Counted from the first letter of the stretch, positions 1-9,227 are shown. The stretch: 64,000 nt of DNA from Chryseobacterium mulctrae (GCF_006175945.1 NZ_VAJL01000001.1:2985001-3049000); one strand, 5' to 3'. Program-made: numbers and translations. The notes: generated from the letters alone by a model not told the origin.

Positions 1-274
1 GAATAATTACATGATTTCATTTACAACAGTAACTTCTTCTTCACAGTTTATTTTCTTTAGTCATAATATATTTATAATAGCTAGTTCAGTAGCGGAACCT
101 TTTTAGTAGCAAATAATCACAATTACACCTCTCTGAGCTCAAGAAAAGTGACGCGTATTAATTTTAGAGTTGTAATAAGTAAAGAGATTAAAGCTGATAT
201 AATGAACAAACTAAAGCTGAATAAACTTAGTTGTCTTAATTAAGCCAAAACTAATATCGAATAACTATGATTCT

Positions 275-386
275 AGCTCGGATAGAAGCGGTTACCCCGC
301 AACGTGAGTAGGAGAGTAGGAAGGATTTAGAGATGGAGAAACAACGACGTGAGGAGTAAAAGCGTATAGCCGGAATAAGCTCCTAA
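275..386 (+). ncRNA. Structured intergenic element, flavo-1-like, copy 1
   Basis: The stretch starts AGCTCGGATAGAAGCGG and ends GTATAGCCGGAATAAGCTCC, so AGC can pair with GCT and CGG with CCG in a closing stem. The same framework recurs at 25582, 43322 and 63754. The middle part is longer here than in the other copies. Family name is inference; this is the most divergent copy. Positions 1-274 show no gene or clear structure. Confidence 0.45.
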
Positions 387-438
387 GAAACATAATGTTT
401 TACTAGATTATACATTTACATATCTTAAAAAGTTATAT

Positions 439-906
439 CTAAGAAGCTGTTACAGTAGAATCGTTTTCTAATAATTGAAAATGAAACTGAATATTGGCAA
501 TGTTTTTCCAGGTTGCATATTTGAATAGGAAAAAGCCGATTAACATCCCCAAAGTATTTAAAAATACATCGTCTATATCTGCAACGCCTCTGCCTGTAAA
601 ATACTGTGTTGATTCGATAATACTTATTGCAATTAAAAAGAACAAAGTAACAGGGATAAAACGGTTGAATTTTTTGATGCATAATCCCAACCAACCGAAT
701 GGACTGAATAGAAATATGTTCCCAAATATGTTGACGATAAAAGCTTGATTGTCTATATTATTGTCATTAAAAAAATGCTGGATAGTAATAAACGGCTGAT
801 GCTGAATATAAGAAATTTCAGAAGGTTCTCTTCCGGATGCGTAAAACATCATGTATAATAAAACGACGGTATATAAGGCAATAAATACTGCAAAATATCT
901 TTTCAT
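439..906 (-). CDS. VanZ-like family membrane protein
   Basis: 155 residues with about four hydrophobic segments (near residues 4-22, 60-76, 83-98 and 118-133). The VanZ-like pattern is visible: GNIFLFSPFG in the second segment, then an E..Q motif followed by RGVADIDDVFLNTLG. VanZ proteins were named from a low-level teicoplanin resistance gene, but most members, including this one, have no proven substrate. It acts in the inner membrane. It stands alone, with the acyl-CoA carboxylase gene upstream on the same strand and a terminator between them. The ATG start at 906 fits the first membrane segment. Family call is firm, function unknown. Confidence 0.8.
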   Translation of the reverse strand: MKRYFAVFIALYTVVLLYMMFYASGREPSEISYIQHQPFITIQHFFNDNNIDNQAFIVNIFGNIFLFSPFGWLGLCIKKFNRFIPVTLFFLIAISIIESTQYFTGRGVADIDDVFLNTLGMLIGFFLFKYATWKNIANIQFHFQLLENDSTVTAS

Positions 907-1051
907 AGGTTTCCTTTTGGGATTAGTAATTAAAAAGAGGTTGTAGTGCTTATTAGTTTTTAGATATATTATGTTAACAAAAATCTTACCTTAATAGTAT
1001 GGTGTTTTGAAACTTTATAATTCTTTAGGATTATTTAACATAATATAAAAA

Positions 1052-1073
1052 GCCCCACTTCTAAAAGTGAGGC
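1052..1073 (-). terminator. Terminator of the acyl-CoA carboxylase gene
   Basis: Inverted repeat GCCCCACTT / AAGTGAGGC with a 4-base loop. Read on the minus strand its one mismatch becomes a G-U pair and it is followed by a T-rich run, so it fits termination of the leftward gene ending at 1098. Confidence 0.75.
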
Positions 1074-1097
1074 CAAATATTGTAAAATCGAGTAAAA

Positions 1098-2726
1098 TCA
1101 CACTTGAATTACTCCCAAATTGAATTTTTCAGTAATCGGAGAATGATTGGCTGCTTCTATACCCATAGAAATCCATTTTCTGGTATCGATAGGGTTGATA
1201 ATTGCATCAGTCCACAATCTTGAAGCTGCATAGGTTGCTTCCGTCTGTTTTTGATATTTTTTTGTAATGGTATCTAAAATTTCCTGGTGCTCTTCTTCAG
1301 TAATTACTTTTCCTTGTTTTTTCAAAGTAGATTCCTGGATTTGTGCTAAAACTTTCGCAGCCTGTGCTCCTCCCATTACAGCCAAATCTGCCCATGGCCA
1401 GGCTACAATCAATCTCGGATCGTAAGCTTTTCCACACATTGCATAGTTTCCTGCTCCGTAAGAATTTCCGGTAATGATCGTAAATTTAGGAACAACAGAA
1501 TTAGAAACTGCATTCACCATTTTTGCACCGTCTTTAATGATTCCACCGTGTTCTGATTTTGAACCTACCATAAATCCTGTTACGTCTTGTAAAAAGATCA
1601 AAGGAATTTTTCTCTGGTTGCAATTAGCAATAAATCGCGTTGCTTTGTCGGCAGAATCAGAATAAATTACTCCACCAAACTGCATTTCGCCTTTACCGCT
1701 TTTCACCAATTTTCTTTGGTTGGCAACAATTCCTACAGACCAACCGTCAATTCTTGCCGTTGCACAGATAATACTTTTACCGTAATCTGCTTTGTATTCT
1801 TCAAATTCAGAATTATCAACAATACATTTTATAATTTCTAAAGTATCGTATTGCTCTGCTCTGGAAACAGGCATAATTCCGAAAATATTATCTATTTTTT
1901 CTTTAGGAGGGAAACTTTCTATTCTGTCGAAACCTGCTTTGTCATAGCTTCCTACAGATTTCATAATATTTTTAATACGGTCTAAAGCATCTTTATCGTC
2001 TTTAGCTTTATAATCGGTAACTCCAGAAATTGCACAATGCGTTGTTGCTCCACCTAAAGTTTCATTGTCGATACTTTCACCAATCGCAGCTTTTACCAAA
2101 TAACTTCCGGCCAAGAAAATAGAACCGGTTTTATCAACAATCATTGCTTCGTCGCTCATAATAGGAAGATAAGCTCCCCCCGCAACACAGCTTCCCATCA
2201 CAGCAGAAATCTGAATAATTCCTGAAGCGCTCATTTTAGCATTATTTCTAAAAATTCTTCCGAACATTTCTTTATCAGGGAAAATTTCGTCCTGCATCGG
2301 AAGATAAACTCCTGCAGAATCTACAAGATAAATTATTGGAAGTCTGTTTTCCATAGCGATTTCCTGCGCTCTTAGATTTTTCTTTCCTGTAATCGGAAAC
2401 CAAGCTCCAGCTTTTACCGAAGCATCATTTGCTACAACTAAACATTGCTTGCCTGAAACATAACCCATTACAACCACAACACCACCACTTGGGCAACCGC
2501 CATGTTCTTCATACATTTCATAACCAGCAAAAGCACCAATTTCTATGGAATCTGAATTTTTATCAAGAAGATATTCTATTCTTTCTCTTGCCGTCATTTT
2601 CCCTTCGTCACGAAGTTTCTGAAGTCTTTTTTCGCCACCTCCTTTTTTTATTTCTGTAAGCAAACGATTGATTTCAGATAATTTTAATTTATTTTGATCT
2701 TCTCTTTTGTTAAATTCAATATCCAT
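1098..2726 (-). CDS. Acyl-CoA carboxylase subunit beta (carboxyltransferase)
   Basis: 542 residues, the usual size of the biotin-dependent carboxyltransferase beta subunit. It moves the carboxyl group from biotin to an acyl-CoA such as methylcrotonyl- or propionyl-CoA in branched-chain amino acid and fatty acid breakdown. The first half of the crotonase-like fold carries GACFA-type glycine-rich stretches, including CVAGGAYLPIMSDEA and ETLGGATTHC; the second half has GGAQAAKVLA near residue 460. The GAYLP and THC signatures are closer to methylcrotonyl-CoA than to acetyl-CoA carboxylases. No biotin-carboxylase alpha gene lies beside it, so substrate is inferred. ATG start at 2726. Confidence 0.9.
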   Translation of the reverse strand: MDIEFNKREDQNKLKLSEINRLLTEIKKGGGEKRLQKLRDEGKMTARERIEYLLDKNSDSIEIGAFAGYEMYEEHGGCPSGGVVVVMGYVSGKQCLVVANDASVKAGAWFPITGKKNLRAQEIAMENRLPIIYLVDSAGVYLPMQDEIFPDKEMFGRIFRNNAKMSASGIIQISAVMGSCVAGGAYLPIMSDEAMIVDKTGSIFLAGSYLVKAAIGESIDNETLGGATTHCAISGVTDYKAKDDKDALDRIKNIMKSVGSYDKAGFDRIESFPPKEKIDNIFGIMPVSRAEQYDTLEIIKCIVDNSEFEEYKADYGKSIICATARIDGWSVGIVANQRKLVKSGKGEMQFGGVIYSDSADKATRFIANCNQRKIPLIFLQDVTGFMVGSKSEHGGIIKDGAKMVNAVSNSVVPKFTIITGNSYGAGNYAMCGKAYDPRLIVAWPWADLAVMGGAQAAKVLAQIQESTLKKQGKVITEEEHQEILDTITKKYQKQTEATYAASRLWTDAIINPIDTRKWISMGIEAANHSPITEKFNLGVIQV

Positions 2727-2879
2727 GAAATTTATATTTTAATCTGCCTAAAGATACTATTTTTAGAAAAAGTAGTAAAATATGTTTATTTTATTTTAAT
2801 GATTTGGTTATCAGAAAATTATGATATTTTTAACAAATGATACGTTTTTTTTGGTGCATATTTTGCTAACTTTACAATA

Positions 2880-2990
2880 GAGTAATAGAAATGAAAGTTT
2901 CTATATAAATACTCTAAGTTCCTAGTTTATTTTTTTAATAGTTTATTATTTGAAGGCCCTGAAAGTTCTATAGATTTTCAGGGTTTTTGG
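2880..2990 (+). ncRNA. Candidate small RNA
   Basis: In the 453-base gap between 2727 and 3179 there is a 5' hairpin with arms GAGTA+ATAGAAA (2880-2891) and TTTCTAT...TACTC (2898-2914), and about 45 bases later a terminator-like hairpin at 2957-2983 followed by TTTTT. A TAACTTTA box at 2867-2874 could be the -7 promoter element, but its spacing to an upstream TTG is short. No open reading frame fits. Promoter to terminator would give a transcript of roughly 110 bases. Inference only. Confidence 0.35.
2957..2986 (+). terminator. Intrinsic terminator-like hairpin
   Basis: CCCTGAAA ... TTTTCAGGG pairs across a short loop and is followed by a T run. It has no coding gene upstream on the plus strand, which is why a small RNA is proposed before it. 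Confidence 0.6.
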
Positions 2991-3179
2991 ATTTTTATAC
3001 TCATTCTGTTACTTCTTTAATATCCAAATTTTAATATTTAGCGGATAAATTAAATAAAATTTTATCCTGAACAAGAAAGTTGATGTTATCATTAGAAATA
3101 ATGATACTAATCTTATATTTTTTTAAATTTAATGAAAAGCTATTTGTAAATTTGTCTGTTTAAAATTTAGAGGATCAAT

Positions 3180-4058
3180 ATGCAGAAATTAGCACTTTTC
3201 AGATTACATTTAATTGTCTTTTTATGGGGATTCACAGCAATTTTAGGTAAACTGATTACCGCAAATGCCCAGATTCTTGTATTTTACAGAATGCTTTTTG
3301 CGGCCATATTTCTTTATGCATTTATAAGAATTTACAAAAAAGAGAGCATTAAAGTTTCAAAAAAATTATTCTTACAATTATCGGGAGTTGGTTTTTTTAT
3401 GACGCTGCATTGGTACTGCTTTTTTTATTCGATTAAAGTTTCCAACGTTTCCATAGCTTTAAGTTGTCTCTCGTTATCTACTTTGTTTGCTTCGGTTTTG
3501 GAGCCTATTGTTTTTAAACGGAAAGTAGATGTTTCGGAAGTGGTAATGGGAGCGGTGATTGTTGCCTGTATTTTACTTATTTTTAAAACAGAGTTTCAGT
3601 ATAAAGAAGGAATTTTTTACGGAGTTTTGTGCGCGATTTTCGGAACCGTTTTTTCTGTTTTTAATGGAAAACTTTTCGGAAAAACCAGTTCTGGAAATAT
3701 TATTTTCTATGAAATCTTTTCAGGATGGTTTATTTTAATGCTGTTTTATTTGGTAACGGGACAAATCATGCAGATGGATGAAATAAATTATAGAGATCTT
3801 GCGTTAATAGGCTTGTTGGCAAGTGTATTTACAGCATATCCTATGTTTGAATCTGTGAAGCTGATGAAATATATTTCGCCATTTACTTTAATTTTAACAG
3901 TTAATTTAGAACCAGTTTACGGAATTATACTAGCTTTTTTTATCTTTGGAGAATCAGAACACATGAGCCCTGTATTTTATGTTGCATCTTTGGTTATGAT
4001 TTTGGCAATTGTTGTAAATGCGCTGATAAAAACTAGAAAACAAAAAAACATTAACTAA
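3180..4058 (+). CDS. EamA/DMT-family transporter
   Basis: 292 residues with about ten hydrophobic segments arranged as two similar halves, as in EamA (RhaT/YdcZ-type) drug/metabolite transporters. The N-terminal FLWGFTAILGKL is typical of helix 1 and a second repeat begins near residue 150. These inner-membrane proteins usually export amino acids or other metabolites; the substrate cannot be read from sequence. The next gene follows 13 bases after the stop, so the two may be co-transcribed, although the products look unrelated. ATG start at 3180. Confidence 0.88.
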   Translation: MQKLALFRLHLIVFLWGFTAILGKLITANAQILVFYRMLFAAIFLYAFIRIYKKESIKVSKKLFLQLSGVGFFMTLHWYCFFYSIKVSNVSIALSCLSLSTLFASVLEPIVFKRKVDVSEVVMGAVIVACILLIFKTEFQYKEGIFYGVLCAIFGTVFSVFNGKLFGKTSSGNIIFYEIFSGWFILMLFYLVTGQIMQMDEINYRDLALIGLLASVFTAYPMFESVKLMKYISPFTLILTVNLEPVYGIILAFFIFGESEHMSPVFYVASLVMILAIVVNALIKTRKQKNIN

Positions 4059-4071
4059 GCATCTATTCTAC

Positions 4072-5154
4072 ATGATGAAAAAATATCTATTATTAGTATT
4101 TTCCCTTTTATTTGGGTTTTCTCAATCTCAGATTATCAGAAAATATTCCAATGAATTTTTAAATATCGGAGCCGGAGCTAGAGGAATCGGGATGGGAGGT
4201 GCCGTAATGACCAGTCAGGACGATGTGTATTCACCGATGTGGAATCCTGCAGGCTTGAATGGGATTACAAGAGATTGGCAAGGTGCAGCAATGCACGCAG
4301 AATATTTTGAATCTATTGCTAAATATGATTATTTGGCTTACGCAAAAGTTTTGGAAACTGGTGTTTTCGGAGTCTCTGTTGTCCGTTTAGGGGTTGATAA
4401 TATTTTAAATACTACTCAATTAATCGATACGGAAGGAAATATTGATTACGATAAAATTACTAAATTCTCACAATCAGATTATGCAGGAATCATTTCTTAT
4501 GCATTCAATCCTGGTGGAAATCCGAAATTGGATGTTGGTGTGAATGCTAAAATCGTTTACCGAAATGTAGGGAAATTTGCAAGCGGATATGGTTTTGGTT
4601 TTGATGTTGGTGCTATTTATAAAGCTGATAACGGCTGGAAATTTGGAGGGGTTCTTCGTGATGCTACGACTACCGTCAACTTTTGGACTGTGAATCAAAA
4701 AGAATTGTCTACCATTGTAAATGGTGAAGAATTTAACCCTGCTCCAACCGATAAAATGGAATTGACGATGCCGAAGCTAAATGCAGGAGCAAGTAAGTTA
4801 TTTAATATCAACAGCAGTTTGTATGTTTTACCGGAGGCGGGAATCAATGTAGATTTTGCTAAAACAGCGGCTCTGCTTTCAACAGATTTTGCAAGTATCA
4901 CGCCTTATGCAGGAGCAGAATTGGGATATCAGAAAATGATTTTTGTAAGAGTAGGTGTTAACAGATTTCAGTCGATTACCGATATTGAAGACCTTCAGAG
5001 AAAAGTCTCTTTTCAGCCAAGCGCAGGTATAGGAATTCGTTACAGAGGTTTAACGCTTGATTACGCAATCAGTAATTCAGGAATCGGAGGTTCTAATTTT
5101 TACTCTAATTTCTTCTCATTAAAACTGGATATGGGAGAATTTAGAAATGATTAA
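4072..5154 (+). CDS. PorV/PorQ family outer-membrane protein
   Basis: 360 residues starting with a signal peptide ending near FSQSQ. The N-terminal block GAGARGIGMGGAVMTSQDDV followed by WNPAGL is the hallmark of the PorV/PorQ (UPF0164) beta-barrel family. PorV works with the type IX secretion system in the outer membrane of Bacteroidota, collecting secreted cargo; PorQ relatives have less clear roles. This protein is a family member but not assignable to PorV itself from sequence alone. Two ATG codons lie in tandem at 4072 and 4075. It is followed 22 bases later by a secreted protein gene, now broken by a mobile element. Confidence 0.85.
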   Translation: MMKKYLLLVFSLLFGFSQSQIIRKYSNEFLNIGAGARGIGMGGAVMTSQDDVYSPMWNPAGLNGITRDWQGAAMHAEYFESIAKYDYLAYAKVLETGVFGVSVVRLGVDNILNTTQLIDTEGNIDYDKITKFSQSDYAGIISYAFNPGGNPKLDVGVNAKIVYRNVGKFASGYGFGFDVGAIYKADNGWKFGGVLRDATTTVNFWTVNQKELSTIVNGEEFNPAPTDKMELTMPKLNAGASKLFNINSSLYVLPEAGINVDFAKTAALLSTDFASITPYAGAELGYQKMIFVRVGVNRFQSITDIEDLQRKVSFQPSAGIGIRYRGLTLDYAISNSGIGGSNFYSNFFSLKLDMGEFRND

Positions 5155-5176
5155 TTATTTTATTTAAATTAATTTT

Positions 5177-5710
5177 ATGAAGAAGTTATCAGTTATTATA
5201 TCATCTTTTTGTGTGATGCTTTCGTATGCACAGAAAGTTTCTGATTATAAATATGTTGTTGTTCCAAGTTCGCTTGAAAGTTTTAAAAAAAATAATTACG
5301 GACTTAGCGCATTTTTAACTAAAAGTCTAAAATCTAAACAATATGTAGTAATTTCTGAAAACAGAGGTCAATGGCCGGAAGAAGCAAATGTTAATCCGTG
5401 TAGCGTTCTGAATGCTGATCTCGTAAATGACAGTAGTTTTCTTAGAAATAGAATTATTTTAGAATTTAAAGACTGCAACAGCAAAGTGATTTCTTCTGAA
5501 AAAGGAAACTCGTCAATAAAAGAATATGAAGAAGGTTTCAAAGATGCATTATCTAAAGCTTTAGTAAATATTTCTATCTCAAAACCTGTTGAAAACACAA
5601 CTTTTAAACAGGAAGTTCAAGTGGTGAAAGAAACTGTACAGGAAATTCCTAAAGTAAGCGAACAAAAATCTCAAGCTTCAAAGGCAGAAAAATACAGCAA
5701 CGGAAAATAG
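5177..5710 (+). pseudogene. Secreted protein gene, 5' part, interrupted by mobile element
   Basis: The first 177 codons encode a signal peptide (cut probably after SYAQ) and a mixed domain with YVVVPSSLESF and a Lys/Glu-rich tail. The frame runs into mobile DNA and stops at once. A fitting 3' part, without its own start, lies beyond the element at about 8198-8458. The spacing after the PorV/PorQ gene suggests an operon. The N-terminal domain resembles secreted proteins of unknown function common in Flavobacteria; I do not recognise a named family. Confidence 0.7.
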
Positions 5711-5823
5711 CTAAGTTTTCGTTGCGTGCGAAGCACGAACAATGAAAACCCTGTTGAACGGAAGCTTCGGGAGCTTTTTTCAGCATTATGGGTTTACCGA
5801 CGAAGGATTTTAAAGATATACAG

Positions 5824-5850
5824 GAGACTTTCAGAAAGGTCTCTTTTTTT
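5824..5850 (+). terminator. Terminator-like hairpin inside mobile element
   Basis: GAGACTTT / AAAGGTCTC followed by seven T bases. It lies inside the left arm of the IS91-type element and would stop transcription coming from the broken host gene or, read the other way, lies beyond the transposase stop. Confidence 0.55.
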
Positions 5851-5928
5851 GTGGGTGAATTTGATGGTTTTTCTTGGTTTTATCGTGTTTTCCTTCACTT
5901 TTAGGCATAAATACCCTTACCCAAAATG

Positions 5929-7221
5929 CTAGATTTTTGGCTTTTCAAAGTTTTGGCTCATCTCCAAAAACCAAAGGGGCGGACCGCGCAAATCGAACGT
6001 TGCAATCGTTACCAAATTCCCAACTTTGCAGCAACTACATTTCGGCTGAAAAGTTTTGGGTGGAAATTTTCCTTTGGGCTGAATGCCTAAATTCTGTTGC
6101 AGATTTTTTAGCTTCATTCGTTTCCATGTGCTGCTGAGAAAACCGTAATGGCGGATTTTCACAAATCTTTTCGGCAAAATATGCATCGCAAAACGGCGGA
6201 TAAACTCCTCATGGCTCAAAACCATCTGCTTTTTGATGCCTTTTTGGCGGTAATCTTTGTACTCCAACGTTACATTTTCCGCATCAACTTTCCTGATTCT
6301 CTGGTTGCTGATCGCGATTTTGTGCGTATATCTTCCCAAATATTCCACCACAGATTTCGGGCTGCCAAAGGGTTTTTTAGCGAAAACTACCCAAGGTTTT
6401 TCCCAAAGTTTTTGTCTGAGTTTTTCATAAGTTTCTGCTTCATTTTTTCGGTTTTCAAATTGATTTTCATCATTTTCCGTCTGATTTTTATTACATTTTA
6501 ATGATAACCGAACCTTCAGCTTCTCACAAAATTTAGCCCTGAAAACTTTGCTCAAAGCCTTTACAGGAAACAAAAAATTACCGTCGCTTCTGATGTTTTT
6601 CCAAACTCCGTTTTCATCCACGCCGCCACCCGGAACGATGCAGTGCAAATGCGGATGCAGACTCAGATTCTGTCCCCAAGTATGCAAAATAGCGATCATT
6701 CCCATTTTTAAACCTCGATTTTCACCAAAGGTTTGCAGCGTTTCCCAAGCCGATTCAAATAAAATATCATACAACATTTTCGGAGCATGAAGTGCGGTTT
6801 TGTTCAGCACTTCCGGAACGGTAAAAACCACGTGAAAATAAGGCACTGGAAGCAGTTCGGTTTCCCGGTTTTCAATCCATTTTTCGCGGTTTTTGCCCTG
6901 ACATTTCGGGCAGTGCCGGTTTCGGCAGGAGTTGTAGCTGATGCTGATATTTCCGCATTCGTCACAAGCGTCAATATGACCGCCCAAAGCCGATGTACGG
7001 CACTTTTTTAACGCAAATAAAGTTCTTAATTGCCAGGAATTTAATCCTAAATTTTCTAGTTTTGAACCTAAAATATTCAACACATCTGCGACTTCGTATC
7101 GAGGTTGAGATTCAGGTTGAGCAGACTGTATTTTTGAGATTTCTAAACGTTGATTTTCATTAAATTTAAAGCTTGAATTTTGGCTTTTAACAAATTCAAA
7201 ACCAACTACTTCGCTCTGCAT
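5929..7221 (-). CDS. IS91 family transposase (HUH, Y1)
   Basis: 430 residues. An N-terminal zinc-binding region has CDECG and CRNRHCPKCQ (near residues 85-110), followed by HVVFTVP and the metal-binding HUH-like motif HPHLHCIVPGGG (near residue 195). The catalytic tyrosine region is EYLGRYTHKIAISNQRI (near residue 300). This is the complete order expected for Y1 transposases that nick one strand and move by rolling circle. Its start overlaps the end of the recombinase gene by 16 bases, so the two are probably translated together. It appears intact. Confidence 0.92.
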   Translation of the reverse strand: MQSEVVGFEFVKSQNSSFKFNENQRLEISKIQSAQPESQPRYEVADVLNILGSKLENLGLNSWQLRTLFALKKCRTSALGGHIDACDECGNISISYNSCRNRHCPKCQGKNREKWIENRETELLPVPYFHVVFTVPEVLNKTALHAPKMLYDILFESAWETLQTFGENRGLKMGMIAILHTWGQNLSLHPHLHCIVPGGGVDENGVWKNIRSDGNFLFPVKALSKVFRAKFCEKLKVRLSLKCNKNQTENDENQFENRKNEAETYEKLRQKLWEKPWVVFAKKPFGSPKSVVEYLGRYTHKIAISNQRIRKVDAENVTLEYKDYRQKGIKKQMVLSHEEFIRRFAMHILPKRFVKIRHYGFLSSTWKRMKLKNLQQNLGIQPKGKFPPKTFQPKCSCCKVGNLVTIATFDLRGPPLWFLEMSQNFEKPKI

Positions 7222-8087
7222 TCCTCAAACAAAGTATCCAGTGGAGAGAAGAGTTTTTGGGTAGAAAGTTGGGCGATTTGAAGGTAAACGAGGGTCGTTT
7301 CGATGTTTTCGTGGCCGAGGAGATTTTTGATGCTCACAATGTTCATCCCATCCTCCAAAAGATGCGTCGCAAAACTGTGCCGAAGCGTATGAACACTCAC
7401 TTCTTTCAATATTTTTGCCGTTTTTGAAGCCTGTTTCACCGCCCATTGTACGCCACGTTGCGAATATCTTGAATCGAATTCTCCACCTGCACGATTTGCT
7501 CGAGGTTCTCCAAAGAGAAAATCTTCCGGTTTTTCCGCTTCAATATATTTTTTCAAACCCCGAATCAAATGTTCCGACAAAGGCAAATAGCGGTCTTTTT
7601 TGCCTTTTCCCTGAACCACTTTCAGCTGTTTTCGGTAAAAATCCAAATCGCATAAACGGAGATTTCTGACCTCCAGACAGCGCAATCCGCAACCGTAAAG
7701 CAACCCGATTAAGATTTTATGTTTTAAAAGTTTACAGCATGACAACATCTGCCAAACCTCCTGTTTACTGAGCACAACAGGCAGTTTTTTCTCTTTTTTA
7801 ATTTCCGGAAGACTTAGATAATCGTAGCTCAAACCTTCCGATTTCAACAGAAACCGAAGTCCGTAAACCGTGTGTTTAAAATACGATTGCGAGGGTGATC
7901 TTGATTTTTTCTGAAGGTAAAAAAGGTAATCGTGGATCTGCTCAGGATCCAATTCTGTCGGGATTTTCCCGAAATGCAGCGACACCGCCGCGACGTGTCT
8001 GGAGTAATTATTGAACGTGCTCTGACTGCGTCCCAACACCGAAACCGTACGTTCAAAACGGCTTAAAAGTTCTGTAAAACCAGGCAC
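7206..8087 (-). CDS. Tyrosine-type site-specific recombinase/integrase
   Basis: 293 residues from a GTG start at 8087. An N-terminal SAM-like core-binding domain (to about residue 95) is followed by the catalytic domain with all expected residues: the first Arg in GCGLRCLEVRNL, HTLRHSFATHLLE, LGHENIETTLVYL with the nucleophile Tyr. It resembles XerD. The frame stays open upstream of the GTG for about 23 codons without a usual start, and an ATG at 8155 would join that frame through a run of eight A bases (minus strand), so the N-terminus may be longer. It is paired with the IS91 transposase. Confidence 0.9.
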   Translation of the reverse strand: MPGFTELLSRFERTVSVLGRSQSTFNNYSRHVAAVSLHFGKIPTELDPEQIHDYLFYLQKKSRSPSQSYFKHTVYGLRFLLKSEGLSYDYLSLPEIKKEKKLPVVLSKQEVWQMLSCCKLLKHKILIGLLYGCGLRCLEVRNLRLCDLDFYRKQLKVVQGKGKKDRYLPLSEHLIRGLKKYIEAEKPEDFLFGEPRANRAGGEFDSRYSQRGVQWAVKQASKTAKILKEVSVHTLRHSFATHLLEDGMNIVSIKNLLGHENIETTLVYLQIAQLSTQKLFSPLDTLFEECRAK

Positions 8088-8197
8088 TTCGCGCTTTGCC
8101 TGATTGATGATTTTGTTTTCTCTGAGCTCGTCTAAACTCTTTTTTTTGTAGCCATTCTATTGATTTTTTAATTAACTTTACAAAGTAACTGATTTAT

Positions 8198-8458
8198 GCG
8201 ATTGGGAAAGCTACCGAAGGTTTAGTTCAACTAAGTCTTCAGAAAATTCAGATTGATGCTTCTCAATTTATTTTGGTAGACGGAAACAGTTCTGTTCCTT
8301 TTGCTACTTTCAAAGAGACTACTAAAAAAGATGTTTTCAGAGTTAAATTAGGTTCAGGCGAATCTACAACAGGATATTATGAAAATGGAAATTTAGTAAT
8401 TGAAATTCCAAAAGGTAACGACGAATATTCTAAAGAAGTATTTTCACCTGTAAAATAG
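8198..8458 (+). pseudogene. Secreted protein gene, 3' part
   Basis: This open frame reads AIGKATEGLVQLSLQKI at its start and continues to a stop at 8458, with no ATG or other convincing start; an internal TTG at 8273 is an unlikely initiation site. It fits as the C-terminal part of the gene beginning at 5177, split by the IS91-type element. The domain carries alternating hydrophobic strands (VDGNSSVPFATF, GYYENGNLVIEIP). Exact junction codons cannot be fixed without an uninterrupted homologue. Confidence 0.6.
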
Positions 8459-8487
8459 CTTTACAACTTTTCAAAAAAAATATAAAA

Positions 8488-8518
8488 AAGGCTTACCCGA
8501 AAATTTCAGGTAAGCCTT
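8488..8518 (-). terminator. Bidirectional terminator
   Basis: AAGGCTTACC and GGTAAGCCTT pair perfectly around an 11-base loop, with an A run on the left side that becomes a T run on the minus strand. It serves the leftward fasciclin gene and may also end rightward transcription. Confidence 0.85.
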
Positions 8519-8545
8519 CCTTAAAATAAACCATAAAAACTAAAA

Positions 8546-9115
8546 TTAAGGCATCAACACCGTATCAATTACGTGTATCACACCATTTGACTGATTAACG
8601 TCTGCAATCGTAACTTTCGCTTTGTTACCTTTTGCATCGGTAACATATAAATCTTTTCCTTTTGTCCAGAACGTAAGCTCTTCACCTTGTACAGTTTTCA
8701 TCATTGCTTTACCGTTTCCTGCTTTTATCGCTGCCCAAACTTGTTTTGCACTATATTTTCCGGGTAAAACATGATAGGTAAGGATTTTTATAAGCATTGC
8801 CTTATTCTCTGGTTTTACTAAATTTTCAACTGTTCCTGTTGGTAATTTTGCAAAAGCAGCATCAGTTGGAGCAAATACTGTGAAAGGACCTTTGCTTTGA
8901 AGCGTTTCCACTAAACCGGCAGCTTTTACTGCGGCAACCAATGTCTTGTGGTCTTTAGAATTTACCGCATTTTCAATAATGTTTTTAGAAGGATACATTG
9001 CTGCTCCACCTACCATTACTGTTTTTTCTTTCATTTGCTGTGCAGCTGCATTTCCACTGAATGCGAATGATAAAGCCACCATTCCGAATACTGCGATTTT
9101 TGATCTTGTGTTCAT
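8546..9115 (-). CDS. Fasciclin domain secreted protein
   Basis: 189 residues: a signal peptide ending near NAAAQQ, then one FAS1 domain. The two FAS1 signatures are visible, TVFAPTDAAFAKLP (near residue 105) and LTYHVLPGKY, with the closing NGVIHVIDTVLMP at the C-terminus. FAS1 domains act in adhesion at the cell surface or in the periplasm. It is divergently placed to an ECF sigma/anti-sigma pair, an arrangement that suggests it may belong to their regulon. Single domain and full length. Confidence 0.9.
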   Translation of the reverse strand: MNTRSKIAVFGMVALSFAFSGNAAAQQMKEKTVMVGGAAMYPSKNIIENAVNSKDHKTLVAAVKAAGLVETLQSKGPFTVFAPTDAAFAKLPTGTVENLVKPENKAMLIKILTYHVLPGKYSAKQVWAAIKAGNGKAMMKTVQGEELTFWTKGKDLYVTDAKGNKAKVTIADVNQSNGVIHVIDTVLMP

Positions 9116-9227
9116 TTCTTTAATTTTTTAAATTATTATTGAGTAAGTAATTTTGTTTGTTACCCTCATTTACGAAGATCAGTTTGGTTTAGATTTAAGA
9201 ATTTAAATTTTAACAATAATTAACGGT

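Larger units (their letters stand above)
5711..8190. mobile_element. IS91-type transposase plus tyrosine-recombinase element
   Basis: The stretch holds two overlapping leftward genes, an HUH transposase (5929-7221) and a tyrosine recombinase (7206-8087), and separates the two parts of a secreted-protein gene. Ends are approximate: the host frame breaks near 5705-5712 and resumes after the stop at 8186. Near the left end is a small hairpin, GTGCGAAGCAC. No target duplication was found, which fits IS91-type rolling-circle elements. Pairing of an IS91 transposase with a XerD-like gene is a recurrent arrangement in Bacteroidota. Confidence 0.75.
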
